Part shown: one piece after another, positions 7,482 to 17,488 of the stretch | Layout of the letters: each line of letters begins with the position of its first letter | Numbering within the stretch: position 1 is the stretch's first letter | Assembly: GCA_029224965.1 (NCBI GenBank) | Contig: JAQXVO010000021.1 | Span: 20,726 to 84,725, forward strand | Direction of reading: 5' to 3' | Source: Lachnospiraceae bacterium | Lineage (GTDB): Bacteria; Bacillota; Clostridia; Lachnospirales; Lachnospiraceae | DNA: 64,000 nucleotides | Notes under the pieces: generated by a model | What the model was told of the DNA's origin: nothing | Database searches by the model: none | What the model saw: only the letters and a program-made list of their open reading frames with translations | Position numbers and translations under genes: made by a program

Positions 7482-9179
7482 TTATTGTATATACTGACTG
7501 ACGAGACTCCAGACAGAAGGATCCTCCATGCCGAGCTTCCAGAAGGCCCCGCCGGCCAGCTTACTGTCCTGCATGGCCTGAAGCTTTAATTCCAGAGACT
7601 TGGTATCCTCCAGCCAGCATTCATAGGTCTTACCGTCCTTTTCAAAGGATCCGTAGTTCTGTCCATCCTCATCCGACCATTTGATCTCCGCGCCATTCGA
7701 CTGCATATAATTCAGGGCATCCAGCATACCCATGGCACTGCTGGTCAGACTGCCGTCCGCACCGGTCACCCAGACCCTGGTATAGAAAGGCATTCCCAGG
7801 ACCAGCTGATCCGCCGGCACACCCTCCAGGGTTTTCCTGATGCCGTTCTTTACCCAGTCAATCGAGGCCACGGAACCGGCCTCTTTGGATCCGTTATAAT
7901 GCTCATCGTAGGCCATCATAATCAGATAGTCTGCAAAAGCGGCCTGTTCCTTCCTCTGATAGAATTCCGAGGAACTGGTCGGTATATAATTATCCACCGA
8001 CAGGATCAGCCCGTTCTGGTGGCACTTCAGGGCAAGCTCGCGAATAAATTCAATATAGCCATCCCTGGCCTTGCCGCTCAGAGACTCCAGATCGACATTG
8101 ATACCGTCCACCTTGGTCCGGATGGCCGATGTGATCAGATTATTTACCAGCTGATCCCTGGAAGAGGTTGTATTCAGGACCGCAGTACTGTCCACATCCT
8201 TTGCTCCGATATTGCTGACCAGAGCCCAGACCTGAATCTGCTTCTGATGGCAGTCCGCTACATAGGACAGACTGGACAGATCCGTAATATTTCCCTGATT
8301 ATCCGAGAGGACATACCAGGTCGGAGAAAGTACGTTGACACCGCTGATACCGGAGAGAACCGAGGGCAGATTATTGTTTGCCGCCTGTGAGGTAACCTGA
8401 TGCCAGGCCAGGCTGATCTTTTTGTTAACAGTAAGATGCTGATAATTTCTTTCCGGAAGAGAAGCCTTCACCGTTTCCTTACCGGTCTTTCCCAGCTTCC
8501 GGTTCTGGATGCAGCCGATGACTCCGTCTTTCGTGAGAACCTTGCTCCAGCTTCCGTAATTTTCAATAACAGAAACCCTGTCGCCTTTTTTGACTTCGGA
8601 AAGAATCCGGCTCTTCACACCGCCGTACTGTCTCAGCTGTCCGGAAGAACGGAGAGCTGCCGTCGTTTTTTCCCAGCCGGCCGTCTCAATGACAACCCGA
8701 TAAGGCGATTTTTCGAGCTGATAGGTCAGGTCCGTATAATTTTTCACCCAGTCCAGGCAGATATAAACCGCATTATTTTCACATATCAGGATTTTATCAT
8801 CAAAGCTCTCTGTCGTCTGATCAACCGTATAGCTATTGCTGTCCACCGGAACCGTAATCAACTGACTGTCGGTTGCATAACGGAGAATTCCACCGGTGGA
8901 ATCATAGACATAAGAGTCATCCGCATATTCTTTCAGATAGGGCAGACGAATATAGACCCTGTTCCCCTCGATCAGTCCATCTGCCGGAGAGCCGGTTTTC
9001 ACTGGCTCATAATTCCCGTCAAGAATCACAGCACAGTCCCTGTCCGACTGCGGTTTAAAGTAGTCTTTTAAGGACATGGTCTCATGACTCGGGGCGTATC
9101 GGTGGATGAGAAAGGCAGCTGCCAGACATACCAGAACAATCAGAAGGATCCCCGGCAGTATCCATTTTCTTCGCTTCAT
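7482..9179 (-). CDS. Membrane-anchored SH3 / glycoside hydrolase family 18 protein
   Basis: 565 residues from the ATG at 9179 (MKRRKWILPG); GGAGG lies about 9 bases upstream and a promoter lies just before that, so the longer frame back to 9353 is rejected. Layout: one N-terminal membrane helix (about 7-25) as anchor or uncleaved signal; an extracellular region resembling copper-amine-oxidase N-domain repeats (about 40-160); a bacterial SH3 domain (about 175-235); and a GH18 barrel (about 260-560). The GH18 motif DGINVDLE supplies the catalytic Glu, and FADYLIMMAYDEHY follows. Such proteins bind or cut cell-wall or spore-coat glycans; SleL/YaaH-type enzymes are relatives. The exact substrate is not determined. 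Confidence 0.88.
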   Translation of the reverse strand: MKRRKWILPGILLIVLVCLAAAFLIHRYAPSHETMSLKDYFKPQSDRDCAVILDGNYEPVKTGSPADGLIEGNRVYIRLPYLKEYADDSYVYDSTGGILRYATDSQLITVPVDSNSYTVDQTTESFDDKILICENNAVYICLDWVKNYTDLTYQLEKSPYRVVIETAGWEKTTAALRSSGQLRQYGGVKSRILSEVKKGDRVSVIENYGSWSKVLTKDGVIGCIQNRKLGKTGKETVKASLPERNYQHLTVNKKISLAWHQVTSQAANNNLPSVLSGISGVNVLSPTWYVLSDNQGNITDLSSLSYVADCHQKQIQVWALVSNIGAKDVDSTAVLNTTSSRDQLVNNLITSAIRTKVDGINVDLESLSGKARDGYIEFIRELALKCHQNGLILSVDNYIPTSSSEFYQRKEQAAFADYLIMMAYDEHYNGSKEAGSVASIDWVKNGIRKTLEGVPADQLVLGMPFYTRVWVTGADGSLTSSAMGMLDALNYMQSNGAEIKWSDEDGQNYGSFEKDGKTYECWLEDTKSLELKLQAMQDSKLAGGAFWKLGMEDPSVWSLVSQYIQ

Positions 9180-9218
9180 AGCTATAACTATCCTCCGCTG
9201 ATTATTTCTAATTAAAAG

Positions 9219-9224
9219 ATTATA
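9219..9224 (-). promoter_or_regulatory. Extended -10 box of the GH18 gene
   Basis: Minus strand TGTGGTATAAT: a perfect TATAAT with TG one base upstream. No good -35 was seen at 17 bases. Its place between the two possible starts supports the start at 9179. Confidence 0.45.
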
Positions 9225-10039
9225 CCACAAGAACAAAGGCCGTAAAAAGGTCGGCCTGATGAATCTTACATCAGCCATATCACCCCTACGGCCCTGTTTT
9301 CCTTTTTTTTTGCATTCAATGAAATCCGTATGGTACAGGCAGCGGACTTCCAATCACGATGTAACTTGTTAACAGGTCGGATTTTCGAATGCCTATAATT
9401 TTAGATAACTCCTCTTTTTTTGATTTTCCTTGCCAAGCATTGCTGAAATCCCCCCGGATCCATTTCATTGCTGCACTTCCCGGATTGCTTTTCAGGGGTA
9501 TCTAGATATCTGTCCATGTACAGGATGGGGAACCAACAACCAAAACCTGTATCTGAATGTTAAAAAGCAATCCTCCTCAGAATTTTCCTGTCAGCATGCT
9601 TTGGCTTCGGATGTGCTTCCGGAGTCAAAGGAGATTAATCCTCGTGGTATCTGATATTCCCTCTGACAGATAAAATTCATGATCGAAACATACCGGCTGG
9701 AAAATCACTCCCCTCCTTCCATATCAATTCCCAATAATGAATAAGTTTTTCACAGCTAAGCAGCTCTATCATCATGGTCTTACGATCTGGTCTGTAAAGC
9801 CGGATCTTTTCATCCGGTCTTTTCTCCTGATTTTCATCTTGTTTCCAGATGATCTTTATCTGCATCGCCGTGGCATGGTTCACTTATAGCATATCCCAAC
9901 AGCCCTCTCAAGCGATTTGGCGATTCTTAATATAATGTTTCAATTCTTTAGAATTTTTTTATATTTTTTCTTTATTTTTCTCTTTACCTCGGCCCTTCTT
10001 ATGAATATAATCAATTGCAAAACTTATTTGGAGCACCAT
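9225..10039. other. Gene-poor stretch between the GH18 gene and mecA
   Basis: About 800 bases without a gene I can support. Frames of 68-74 codons (9430-9654 plus, 9677-9883 minus) lack ribosome sites and recognisable motifs. A small hairpin CCGGATCTTTTCATCCGG followed by TCTTTTC lies near 9804-9821 and could be a weak plus-strand terminator. TATAAT at 9931-9936 is a possible -10 for mecA, but no matching -35 was found. Confidence 0.5.
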
Positions 10040-10831
10040 ATGAAAATACTAAAAATTAGTGAAAATCAAATCCGCTGTATTCTGACCAGTGAGGATTTAA
10101 AGGAACGAAATCTGAAATTAAGCGAGCTCGCCTACGGAAGTCAGAAGGCTCGCGACCTCTTTTCTGAAATGATGACCAAGGCTAACAAGGAGCTTGGATT
10201 CAATGCCCAAGATGATCCGCTCATGGTGGAAGCCATTCCGGTCTCCAAGGACGAGCTGGTTCTTGTTGTCACCAAGGTCAGTGATCCGGAAATGCTGGAT
10301 ACCCGCTTTGCACGCTTTTCAAACAACGGGAATGACAGTACTTCCTCCCTTTCCAATCAGCTGTCCTCTCTGAATTCTTCCGACATCGTAATGTCTGCAA
10401 AAGATATCCTGGAAAGCTATGGAAAGCTTCTGGCCAGCCGGAAGGCAGGCAATGGGAATGGTCCTTCTGCCGGATCTTCAGCAGCCGCTGAAGCAGCATC
10501 TGAAGCTGGCAAAGAAAACGAAACATCTCAGCAGCCCGATCAGAAAAACTTCCTCTTCCGGACTCTGGAGGACCTGATTCAGATCTCCCATATCATCCGA
10601 CCGGCCTTCCATGGAGAAAGTTCGGTCTATCACGTCAGAGAGCCTGAGGTCTTCATTCTTTCCCTGAAGGCTGATCCGGACGAAGATCCCGTGAGCTTCC
10701 AGCGGATCTGCAACACGGTCAGCGAGTTCGGATCACTCCTGGCACCTACCGCTGCCAATCTGAATGCCTTAAAGGAACATGACCAGATCCTTCTTTCAAA
10801 GGATGCGGTTTCCAAACTGGCCCAGCTGTAA
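10040..10831 (+). CDS. mecA: Adaptor protein MecA
   Basis: 263 residues from the ATG at 10040 (MKILKISENQIRCILTSEDL, the typical MecA N-terminus), with GGAG at 10030-10033; an in-frame upstream ATG at 9917 would add an unrelated hydrophobic stretch. MecA brings unfolded or regulatory substrates to the ClpC ATPase. The N-terminal substrate domain (about 1-85) is joined by a low-complexity Gly/Ser/Ala/Glu linker (about 130-175) to the ClpC-binding C-terminal domain (about 180-260) containing FRTLEDLIQISH and YYxxxx-like FHGESSVYHV. Single gene between a gene-poor stretch and a strong terminator. Confidence 0.9.
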   Translation: MKILKISENQIRCILTSEDLKERNLKLSELAYGSQKARDLFSEMMTKANKELGFNAQDDPLMVEAIPVSKDELVLVVTKVSDPEMLDTRFARFSNNGNDSTSSLSNQLSSLNSSDIVMSAKDILESYGKLLASRKAGNGNGPSAGSSAAAEAASEAGKENETSQQPDQKNFLFRTLEDLIQISHIIRPAFHGESSVYHVREPEVFILSLKADPDEDPVSFQRICNTVSEFGSLLAPTAANLNALKEHDQILLSKDAVSKLAQL

Positions 10832-10895
10832 ATCATCTTGCTTTCCAAGAAGTCTGGCATTTGATCAGATTTTAATGGAATCCTGAAGCTGCACG

Positions 10896-10941
10896 AAAAA
10901 AGAGGAGATTTCCGGAAAACAATCGGAAATCTCCTCTTTTT
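10896..10941. terminator. Bidirectional terminator after mecA
   Basis: Long stem AAAGAGGAGATTTCCG / CGGAAATCTCCTCTTT with A- and T-runs, between convergent mecA and the DUF1858 gene. Confidence 0.88.
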
Positions 10942-11031
10942 ATGAATTATGATTCTTTTTTTGAGACTGACTCCTCTGGCTCATTCTGCTGTCGGAAAGG
11001 CCCGAGCAGCCTGATGTCTCTTCGGGGAATC

Positions 11032-11256
11032 TCAGCCCTGTGCTCCGACGCCCTCGGTATTGAGGTAATCGTTGATCTCGTTTACCAGGGACTGGGGATC
11101 AATGCCGTGGACGCTTGCAGCCTCTTCGATGGTCTCCATCTGGGATGCCGGGCATCCGATGCAGTGCATGCCGACTGCCAGAAGAATGGGTGTTACGCCC
11201 TGATCGATCATCAGAAGCTCGCCGATACTAGTATCCTTATTTACTTCTATCTTCAT
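11032..11256 (-). CDS. DUF1858-domain protein (possible redox disulfide protein)
   Basis: 74 residues, all one DUF1858 domain: MKIEVNKDTSIGELL...GVTPILLAVGMHCIGCPASQMETIEEAASVHGID. The CxxC pair (CIGC) is the family hallmark; these small proteins, also seen fused to hybrid-cluster-type proteins or related to ScdA N-termini, are thought to take part in redox or Fe-S chemistry. An AGGAGG-type ribosome site precedes the ATG. It is transcribed away from the ferredoxin gene 195 bases off, which fits a shared redox theme but proves nothing. Confidence 0.85.
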   Translation of the reverse strand: MKIEVNKDTSIGELLMIDQGVTPILLAVGMHCIGCPASQMETIEEAASVHGIDPQSLVNEINDYLNTEGVGAQG

Positions 11257-11370
11257 TTTACTTTCCTCCTTGTGATTGTGTGTTGATTATACAACGCATA
11301 TTCTGCTTTGACAATTGAGTTTAGTAAAATTTAATGAATTGAAGCCACCCTTCTGTTTCACATTTAATAC

Positions 11371-11399
11371 TTGCGCCTTTTTTCGCTTGGGGATATGAT
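11371..11399 (+). promoter_or_regulatory. Candidate ferredoxin promoter
   Basis: TTGCGC, 17 bases, TATGAT, 52 bases before the ferredoxin ATG. A second possible signal, TTGACA at 11308 with TTTAAT 16 bases on, lies upstream. Confidence 0.5.
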
Positions 11400-11423
11400 G
11401 ATAATACTTAGCGAATACGTTAA

Positions 11424-11621
<198 letters not shown>

Positions 11622-11647
11622 TATCTGACTGATCATCCGTCAAGAAC

Positions 11648-11683
11648 AAAAAAGCCATCCGGCTCTGCCGGGTGGCTTTTTTT
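11648..11683. terminator. Bidirectional terminator between ferredoxin gene and dnaB
   Basis: Stem AAAGCCATCCGGC / GCCGGGTGGCTTT (one G-T) with a short loop and A- and T-runs on each side, between convergent genes. Confidence 0.85.
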
Positions 11684-11687
11684 GATA

Positions 11688-13067
<1,380 letters not shown>

Positions 13068-13083
13068 CTTCTGATCTGATCCT

Positions 13084-13530
13084 TTACTTCTCGGAAACGT
13101 GAACCTTCAGCGAAGCCTGAACCTCCGGATGAAGCTTTACTGTAAGATTGTAGGTACCCAATGCCTTCATCGGTACATCCAGAACAATCTTTTTCTTATC
13201 GATCTTCTTTCCGTACTGCTTTTCGCAGGCATCCACAACTTCCTTGGTCGATACAGATCCGAAGACCTTTCCGCCCTCGCCCGTTTTAATCTTGACTTCT
13301 ACAGTCCACTTTTCGATCTCTTCCTTCAGAGCCTTTGCCTCTTCCAGATTCTCTTCTGCCACCTTCTCATCATGTGCCTTTTTCAGCTTCAGATTATTCA
13401 TATTGGCCGGTGTTGCCTCAACGCCGAGCTTCTTCGGAAGAAGAGCATTCCGGGCATAGCCGTTACTTACCTCAACAATATCTCCCTTTTTTCCCAGTGC
13501 TCTTACATCTGCCAGAAGAATTACTTTCAT
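13084..13530 (-). CDS. rplI: 50S ribosomal protein L9
   Basis: 148 residues, the typical length. The N-terminal rRNA-binding domain MKVILLADVRALGKKGDIVEVSNGYARNALLPKKLG is a near-consensus L9 signature. A long central helix (about 40-75) joins it to the C-terminal domain with GEGGKVFGSVSTKEVVDA. The start overlaps the gdpP stop (ATGA), so the two are probably translationally coupled. Confidence 0.98.
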   Translation of the reverse strand: MKVILLADVRALGKKGDIVEVSNGYARNALLPKKLGVEATPANMNNLKLKKAHDEKVAEENLEEAKALKEEIEKWTVEVKIKTGEGGKVFGSVSTKEVVDACEKQYGKKIDKKKIVLDVPMKALGTYNLTVKLHPEVQASLKVHVSEK

Positions 13531-15581
13531 AATTCAATATCTCCTTTCTCGATCTCTTCATCCAGGATCCTCTTAATCAGATCCCTGGCCTCTGTCATAT
13601 TTCCACCTTCGATCTGGGCACCTGCAAGATTCAGATGACCTCCGCCGCCCAGTTTTTCCATGATTCTCTGCACATCGATCTCATCAATGGATCTCGCGCT
13701 GATATAGATCTTATTATCATACTCGGTCAGGACAAAGGAAGCCTTGATTCCTGTGATATCCAGAAGCTCGTTGGCTGCCTGGGCGGCAACAATGGTCGGA
13801 CTCTTCAGTCCGGCCGGATCACAGATGGAAATGGCAAAGGAACCGCGGTAGACCTCCGCATCTCTGACCACTTCTGCCCTAGCCTTATAGGTATGCATAT
13901 CCTCCCGGAGCATCTTCCGTACCCGGGTCATATCGGCTCCGTTTCTTCTTAAATAGGCAGCAGCCTCGAAGGTCCGGACGCCGGTTTTAGCCATAAAGTT
14001 ATTGGTATCGATTAAAATGCCCGCATAGATGCAGTCGGCTTCCTTGGGCCGGATTTCGATCCGCTCTGCAAAATACTGAAGGATCTCTGCAATCATCTCA
14101 CAGGTGGAGGAAGCATAGGGCTCAATATAGGACAGGACCGGGTTTTTGATCAGACCGTCGCCCTGTCTGTGATGGTCGAAAACCACAATATTTTTGCTCC
14201 GTTCCAGAAGCTCCGGGCATTCCGTATAATTGGCCCGGTTAGTATCAACAACTACAACCAGGGTCTTGTCGTCCACACCGTAGAGTGCTTCCTGAGTCGA
14301 AAGGATCAGATTATCCGGCCAGTCATCCTCCTTTGTAATCAGATCTACCAGGGGCCGTAAGGATGTGGTGATCGTATTCAGTACGATATGGCATTCCTTG
14401 CCCAGGTGTCTTGCTGCGATACAGATACCCAGGCAGGCGCCGAAAGCATCGATATCCGTGATCTTATGTCCCATGACAATCACACGGTCCCGGCTGGTCA
14501 TCATTTCCCGAAGGGCCTGGGCCTTGACTCTGGCCTTGACACGGGTGTTTTTCTCCACTTCTTTTCCATGGAGGCCGTAATAGGATACATTATGATGATC
14601 CTTGACGACAGCCTGGGATCCGCCCCGGCCGAGGGCTATATTTATGGCCGCACGGGCATATTCGAGAACCTCCGGATAGCTGGTTCCGCCGACTCCGACA
14701 CCAATTGACAGGGTCACATCGCTCTCATTGCCGAAATGGATACCGCGGATTTCCTCCAGAATCGAGAACTTGTTCTCCTCCAGATCCGTCAGACAGCGCT
14801 GCTGGAAAATAACAAAGTACTTATCCTTCTCGATTTTCTGGACAATTCCCTCATACTGCTGGAAATACTGGCTGATCTTCTGATCAATGGTGGCCGTCAG
14901 AAGCGATCTCCGGACAACTTCCATTCCCTCAATGGTTTCCTCGTAGTTATCGATATAGATAATAGCGGGTACCATCTGCTGGTTCCAGTTCAGCTGGCGG
15001 ATCTGATAAAGCTCCGTCTCATCGAAGACCAGCACTGCATTGATGGAATGAATCAGTTCTTCCGTTGTGATCATTTCCCTGCGCTTGGGCTCGTCTTCTT
15101 CGAAAGACAGCCTCCTGAGCTCAATCCGGTACTTTCTGCCGTTATATTCCAGGCGGATGATCTGCTTGACATCCTCGGAATGGGACAGGATCACCGGCGT
15201 GATTTCCGGGAAAATGGTGGAAATGTTCTTATTATAGCTCCCGTCCTTATGAATCAGTTTCTGGAATTCCTTATTCAGCCAGATAAAGCGGCCGTTTCCG
15301 TCCAGCAGGGCATAGGGCAGCTGAAAATCCCTTAAAAACTTTTTCTGAACAGTTCCGTAATGGGTTGCGAAATTGATCAGCTCCGTGTTCAGCTTTTTCT
15401 TCACCCAGGCGAAAAGGATCAGCACGACAGCTGTATATAGAACCGTGACTCCTGAGAGAACCACCCCGGCATCCAGATGATAGAAATCCAGACCGATACT
15501 TACCGCTGCAAGCAGGATGATATTCAGGACCGGCATAAGAAGGTAGGCTCTAAGCCTCCCATGATATTTCAAAGCTTCCAT
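13527..15581 (-). CDS. gdpP: Cyclic-di-AMP phosphodiesterase GdpP (DHH family)
   Basis: 684 residues. Two N-terminal membrane helices (about 12-60), a PAS domain (about 85-150), a degenerate GGDEF domain (about 180-310; no GGDEF motif, but LSIGVGVGGTSYPEVLEYARAAI), then DHH (about 350-510) and DHHA1 (about 590-670) domains. Catalytic motifs: VMGHKITDIDAFGA, DTNRANY, DHHRQGD and GGGGHLNLAGA. It lowers c-di-AMP, so it links wall, potassium and beta-lactam stress responses. First gene of the gdpP-rplI-dnaB operon with an AGAGG-type ribosome site. Confidence 0.96.
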   Translation of the reverse strand: MEALKYHGRLRAYLLMPVLNIILLAAVSIGLDFYHLDAGVVLSGVTVLYTAVVLILFAWVKKKLNTELINFATHYGTVQKKFLRDFQLPYALLDGNGRFIWLNKEFQKLIHKDGSYNKNISTIFPEITPVILSHSEDVKQIIRLEYNGRKYRIELRRLSFEEDEPKRREMITTEELIHSINAVLVFDETELYQIRQLNWNQQMVPAIIYIDNYEETIEGMEVVRRSLLTATIDQKISQYFQQYEGIVQKIEKDKYFVIFQQRCLTDLEENKFSILEEIRGIHFGNESDVTLSIGVGVGGTSYPEVLEYARAAINIALGRGGSQAVVKDHHNVSYYGLHGKEVEKNTRVKARVKAQALREMMTSRDRVIVMGHKITDIDAFGACLGICIAARHLGKECHIVLNTITTSLRPLVDLITKEDDWPDNLILSTQEALYGVDDKTLVVVVDTNRANYTECPELLERSKNIVVFDHHRQGDGLIKNPVLSYIEPYASSTCEMIAEILQYFAERIEIRPKEADCIYAGILIDTNNFMAKTGVRTFEAAAYLRRNGADMTRVRKMLREDMHTYKARAEVVRDAEVYRGSFAISICDPAGLKSPTIVAAQAANELLDITGIKASFVLTEYDNKIYISARSIDEIDVQRIMEKLGGGGHLNLAGAQIEGGNMTEARDLIKRILDEEIEKGDIEL

Positions 15582-15712
15582 TCATACCTCTCCATTCATA
15601 CCTTCTTAATCATGAACTGTATTATATCACATGCGAAGGCAGGGTCGAGAGCCTTCCCTGGTGACTTTGTTACTTTGACGGAAGTTTTTCATTATTTTTG
15701 GTCGTTATGACA

Positions 15713-15741
15713 TTGTTTACGGAATTTTCTTTGGCTATACT
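15713..15741 (+). promoter_or_regulatory. Promoter for the HPr-like / ABC ATPase genes
   Basis: TTGTTT, 17 bases, TATACT, 43 bases before the TTG start at 15784. Confidence 0.55.
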
Positions 15742-15783
15742 GACCATAGCTGATGAAGAGAGCTGACGGAAGGAGGAATCGTT

Positions 15784-16017
15784 TTGACTAAGGTAAAGAT
15801 CAGTCTCAATTCCATTGACCGTGTGAAAAGTTTCGTCAATATTATTTCCAAATTTGACAACGACTTTGATCTGGTATCCGGCCGCTATGTCATTGATGCG
15901 AAATCCATCATGGGTATCTTTTCTTTGGATCTCTCCCAGAATCTGGAGCTTGTGATTCAGAAGGATACGCAGGTTTCCGAAATCCTCAATGCATTAAAAG
16001 GCTTCATCGTAGAGTAA
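15784..16017 (+). CDS. HPr-like protein lacking the phosphocarrier His (Crh-like)
   Basis: 77 residues starting at TTG, chosen because GAAGGAGG at 15769-15776 fits no other start. The fold is HPr: SKFDNDFDLV, then AKSIMGIFSLDLS, matching the KSIMGVMSL region around HPr Ser46 (here Ser41), and a final helix. The N-terminal GIHARPA loop is replaced by SLNSIDRVKS; ungapped alignment puts Ser10 where His15 should be. It cannot be a PTS phosphocarrier, but could be phosphorylated by HPr kinase and act with CcpA like B. subtilis Crh (there His15 is Gln). It lies 27 bases before the sugar ABC ATPase gene, hinting at a joint role in carbon control. Confidence 0.82.
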   Translation: MTKVKISLNSIDRVKSFVNIISKFDNDFDLVSGRYVIDAKSIMGIFSLDLSQNLELVIQKDTQVSEILNALKGFIVE

Positions 16018-16044
16018 CAGTTCATAGAAGGGTAGGTTTTTACA

Positions 16045-17154
16045 ATGGCAAGTGTACAGCTTGAAAACGTAACCAAGGTTTATCCGAGCGGTGTTACCGC
16101 CGTTAAGGATTTCAACCTCGACGTCAAGGACAAGGAATTCATCATTTTCGTAGGACCGTCCGGATGTGGTAAGTCTACCACACTTCGTATGATCGCAGGT
16201 CTTGAGGATATCACCTCTGGTACCTTAAAGATCGACGGCAAGGTCATGAACAATGTAGAGCCCAAGGATCGTGATATCGCAATGGTATTCCAGAACTACG
16301 CTCTGTATCCTCATATGACCGTATTTGATAACATGGCATTCGGCCTGAAGCTCCGTAAGGTTCCCAAGGACGAGATCAAGAAAAAGGTTGACGAGGCAGC
16401 TGATATCCTCGGATTGAAGCCTTATCTGGATCGTAAGCCCAAGGCTCTTTCCGGTGGACAGAGACAGCGTGTTGCCATGGGACGTGCAATCGTTCGTAAT
16501 CCTAAGGTCTTCCTTATGGATGAGCCTCTTTCCAACCTGGATGCAAAGCTTCGTGTTCAGATGAGAACCGAGATTTCCCGTCTGCATGACCGTCTGGGTG
16601 CAACCATCATCTACGTAACTCATGACCAAACCGAGGCTATGACCCTTGGTACCCGTATCGTAGTTATGAAGGATGGTGTTGTACAGCAGGTAGATACTCC
16701 TCAGACTCTTTACAACGCTCCCTGCAATCTCTTCGTAGCAGGCTTCATCGGATCTCCCCAGATGAACTTCCTGGATGCAAAGCTTTCCGAGGAAGGCTCC
16801 AAGGTATATGCAACCATCGACAACGCAAAGCTTGAAGTCCCTGCTGAAAAGGCCAAGGTTCTGAAGGAAAAGGGCTACATCGGAAAGACCGTTGTCATGG
16901 GTATCCGTCCTGAGCACCTGAACGATGCTGCAATCGATGAGCATGACAATCCGAACAGAATCACAGCCAAAATCCGTGTATACGAGCTTCTCGGTGCTGA
17001 GGTTTATCTCTACTTCGATTTCGGCGGCACACAGATGACCGCCCGTGTAGATCCTTCTACCCCTGCAAAGATGGGCCAGGAGACCACCTTCACTCTGGAT
17101 ATGAGTAAGACTCATTTCTTCGACAAGGAAACAGAGCTTACCATCACAAACTAG
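16045..17154 (+). CDS. Sugar ABC transporter ATPase, MsmX/UgpC/MalK type
   Basis: 369 residues. Nucleotide-binding domain: Walker A GPSGCGKSTTLRMIAGLE, Q-loop MVFQNYALYPHMTV, signature LSGGQRQRVAMGRAIV, Walker B VFLMDEPLSNLDAKLR, H-loop YVTHDQTEAMTLG. The C-terminal OB/TOBE regulatory domain (about 240-369) contains VVMGIRPEHL. This class powers MalFG-like permeases, and one MsmX often serves several importers. No permease gene adjoins it; the importer at 22.4-25.6 kb lacks an ATPase and is a likely partner. Codon use is rich in common codons (GTA, CGT, AAG), suggesting high expression. Confidence 0.93.
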   Translation: MASVQLENVTKVYPSGVTAVKDFNLDVKDKEFIIFVGPSGCGKSTTLRMIAGLEDITSGTLKIDGKVMNNVEPKDRDIAMVFQNYALYPHMTVFDNMAFGLKLRKVPKDEIKKKVDEAADILGLKPYLDRKPKALSGGQRQRVAMGRAIVRNPKVFLMDEPLSNLDAKLRVQMRTEISRLHDRLGATIIYVTHDQTEAMTLGTRIVVMKDGVVQQVDTPQTLYNAPCNLFVAGFIGSPQMNFLDAKLSEEGSKVYATIDNAKLEVPAEKAKVLKEKGYIGKTVVMGIRPEHLNDAAIDEHDNPNRITAKIRVYELLGAEVYLYFDFGGTQMTARVDPSTPAKMGQETTFTLDMSKTHFFDKETELTITN

Positions 17155-17249
17155 GATGAAGTTCCTCCTCGGAATTGTGCTTCCGGATTTTCTTCAAAAA
17201 ACGCTTCCATAGGGATTTGAAGAAACAGGAAAATCTGAAGAAATAATGC

Positions 17250-17295
17250 GACAGCCGCAGAATCATCTGATATGGTTCTGCGGCTGTCTTTTTTT
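17250..17295 (+). terminator. Terminator after the sugar ABC ATPase gene
   Basis: Stem GACAGCCGCAGAA / TTCTGCGGCTGTC, 13-base loop, then T7. The rest of the gap up to 17488 shows no gene. Confidence 0.88.
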
Positions 17296-17488
17296 CTTTC
17301 TTCTATGTCGACCGCTTTATCTGTCAGTTCCCTTCATGATCTTTATTAAGATATCTAAGCTCTGCTCTTCCGGGTGTCCGTTCCCGGCAGAACCGAATCA
17401 TCCGCTCAGAAGGTGGACACAAGAATCCTGGAATCCGTTATAATAGGTGCATAAAATCTTTTGAATTCACACAGAGGATGAAATCGTC

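Noticed and set aside
9180..9353. 58-codon N-terminal extension of the GH18 protein
   Set aside because: An extended -10 box lies inside it and GGAGG precedes the ATG at 9179, which begins a normal membrane anchor.
9430..9883. Two short frames (74 and 68 codons) in the gap before mecA
   Set aside because: No ribosome sites, no recognisable motif, and amino-acid make-up like random frames.
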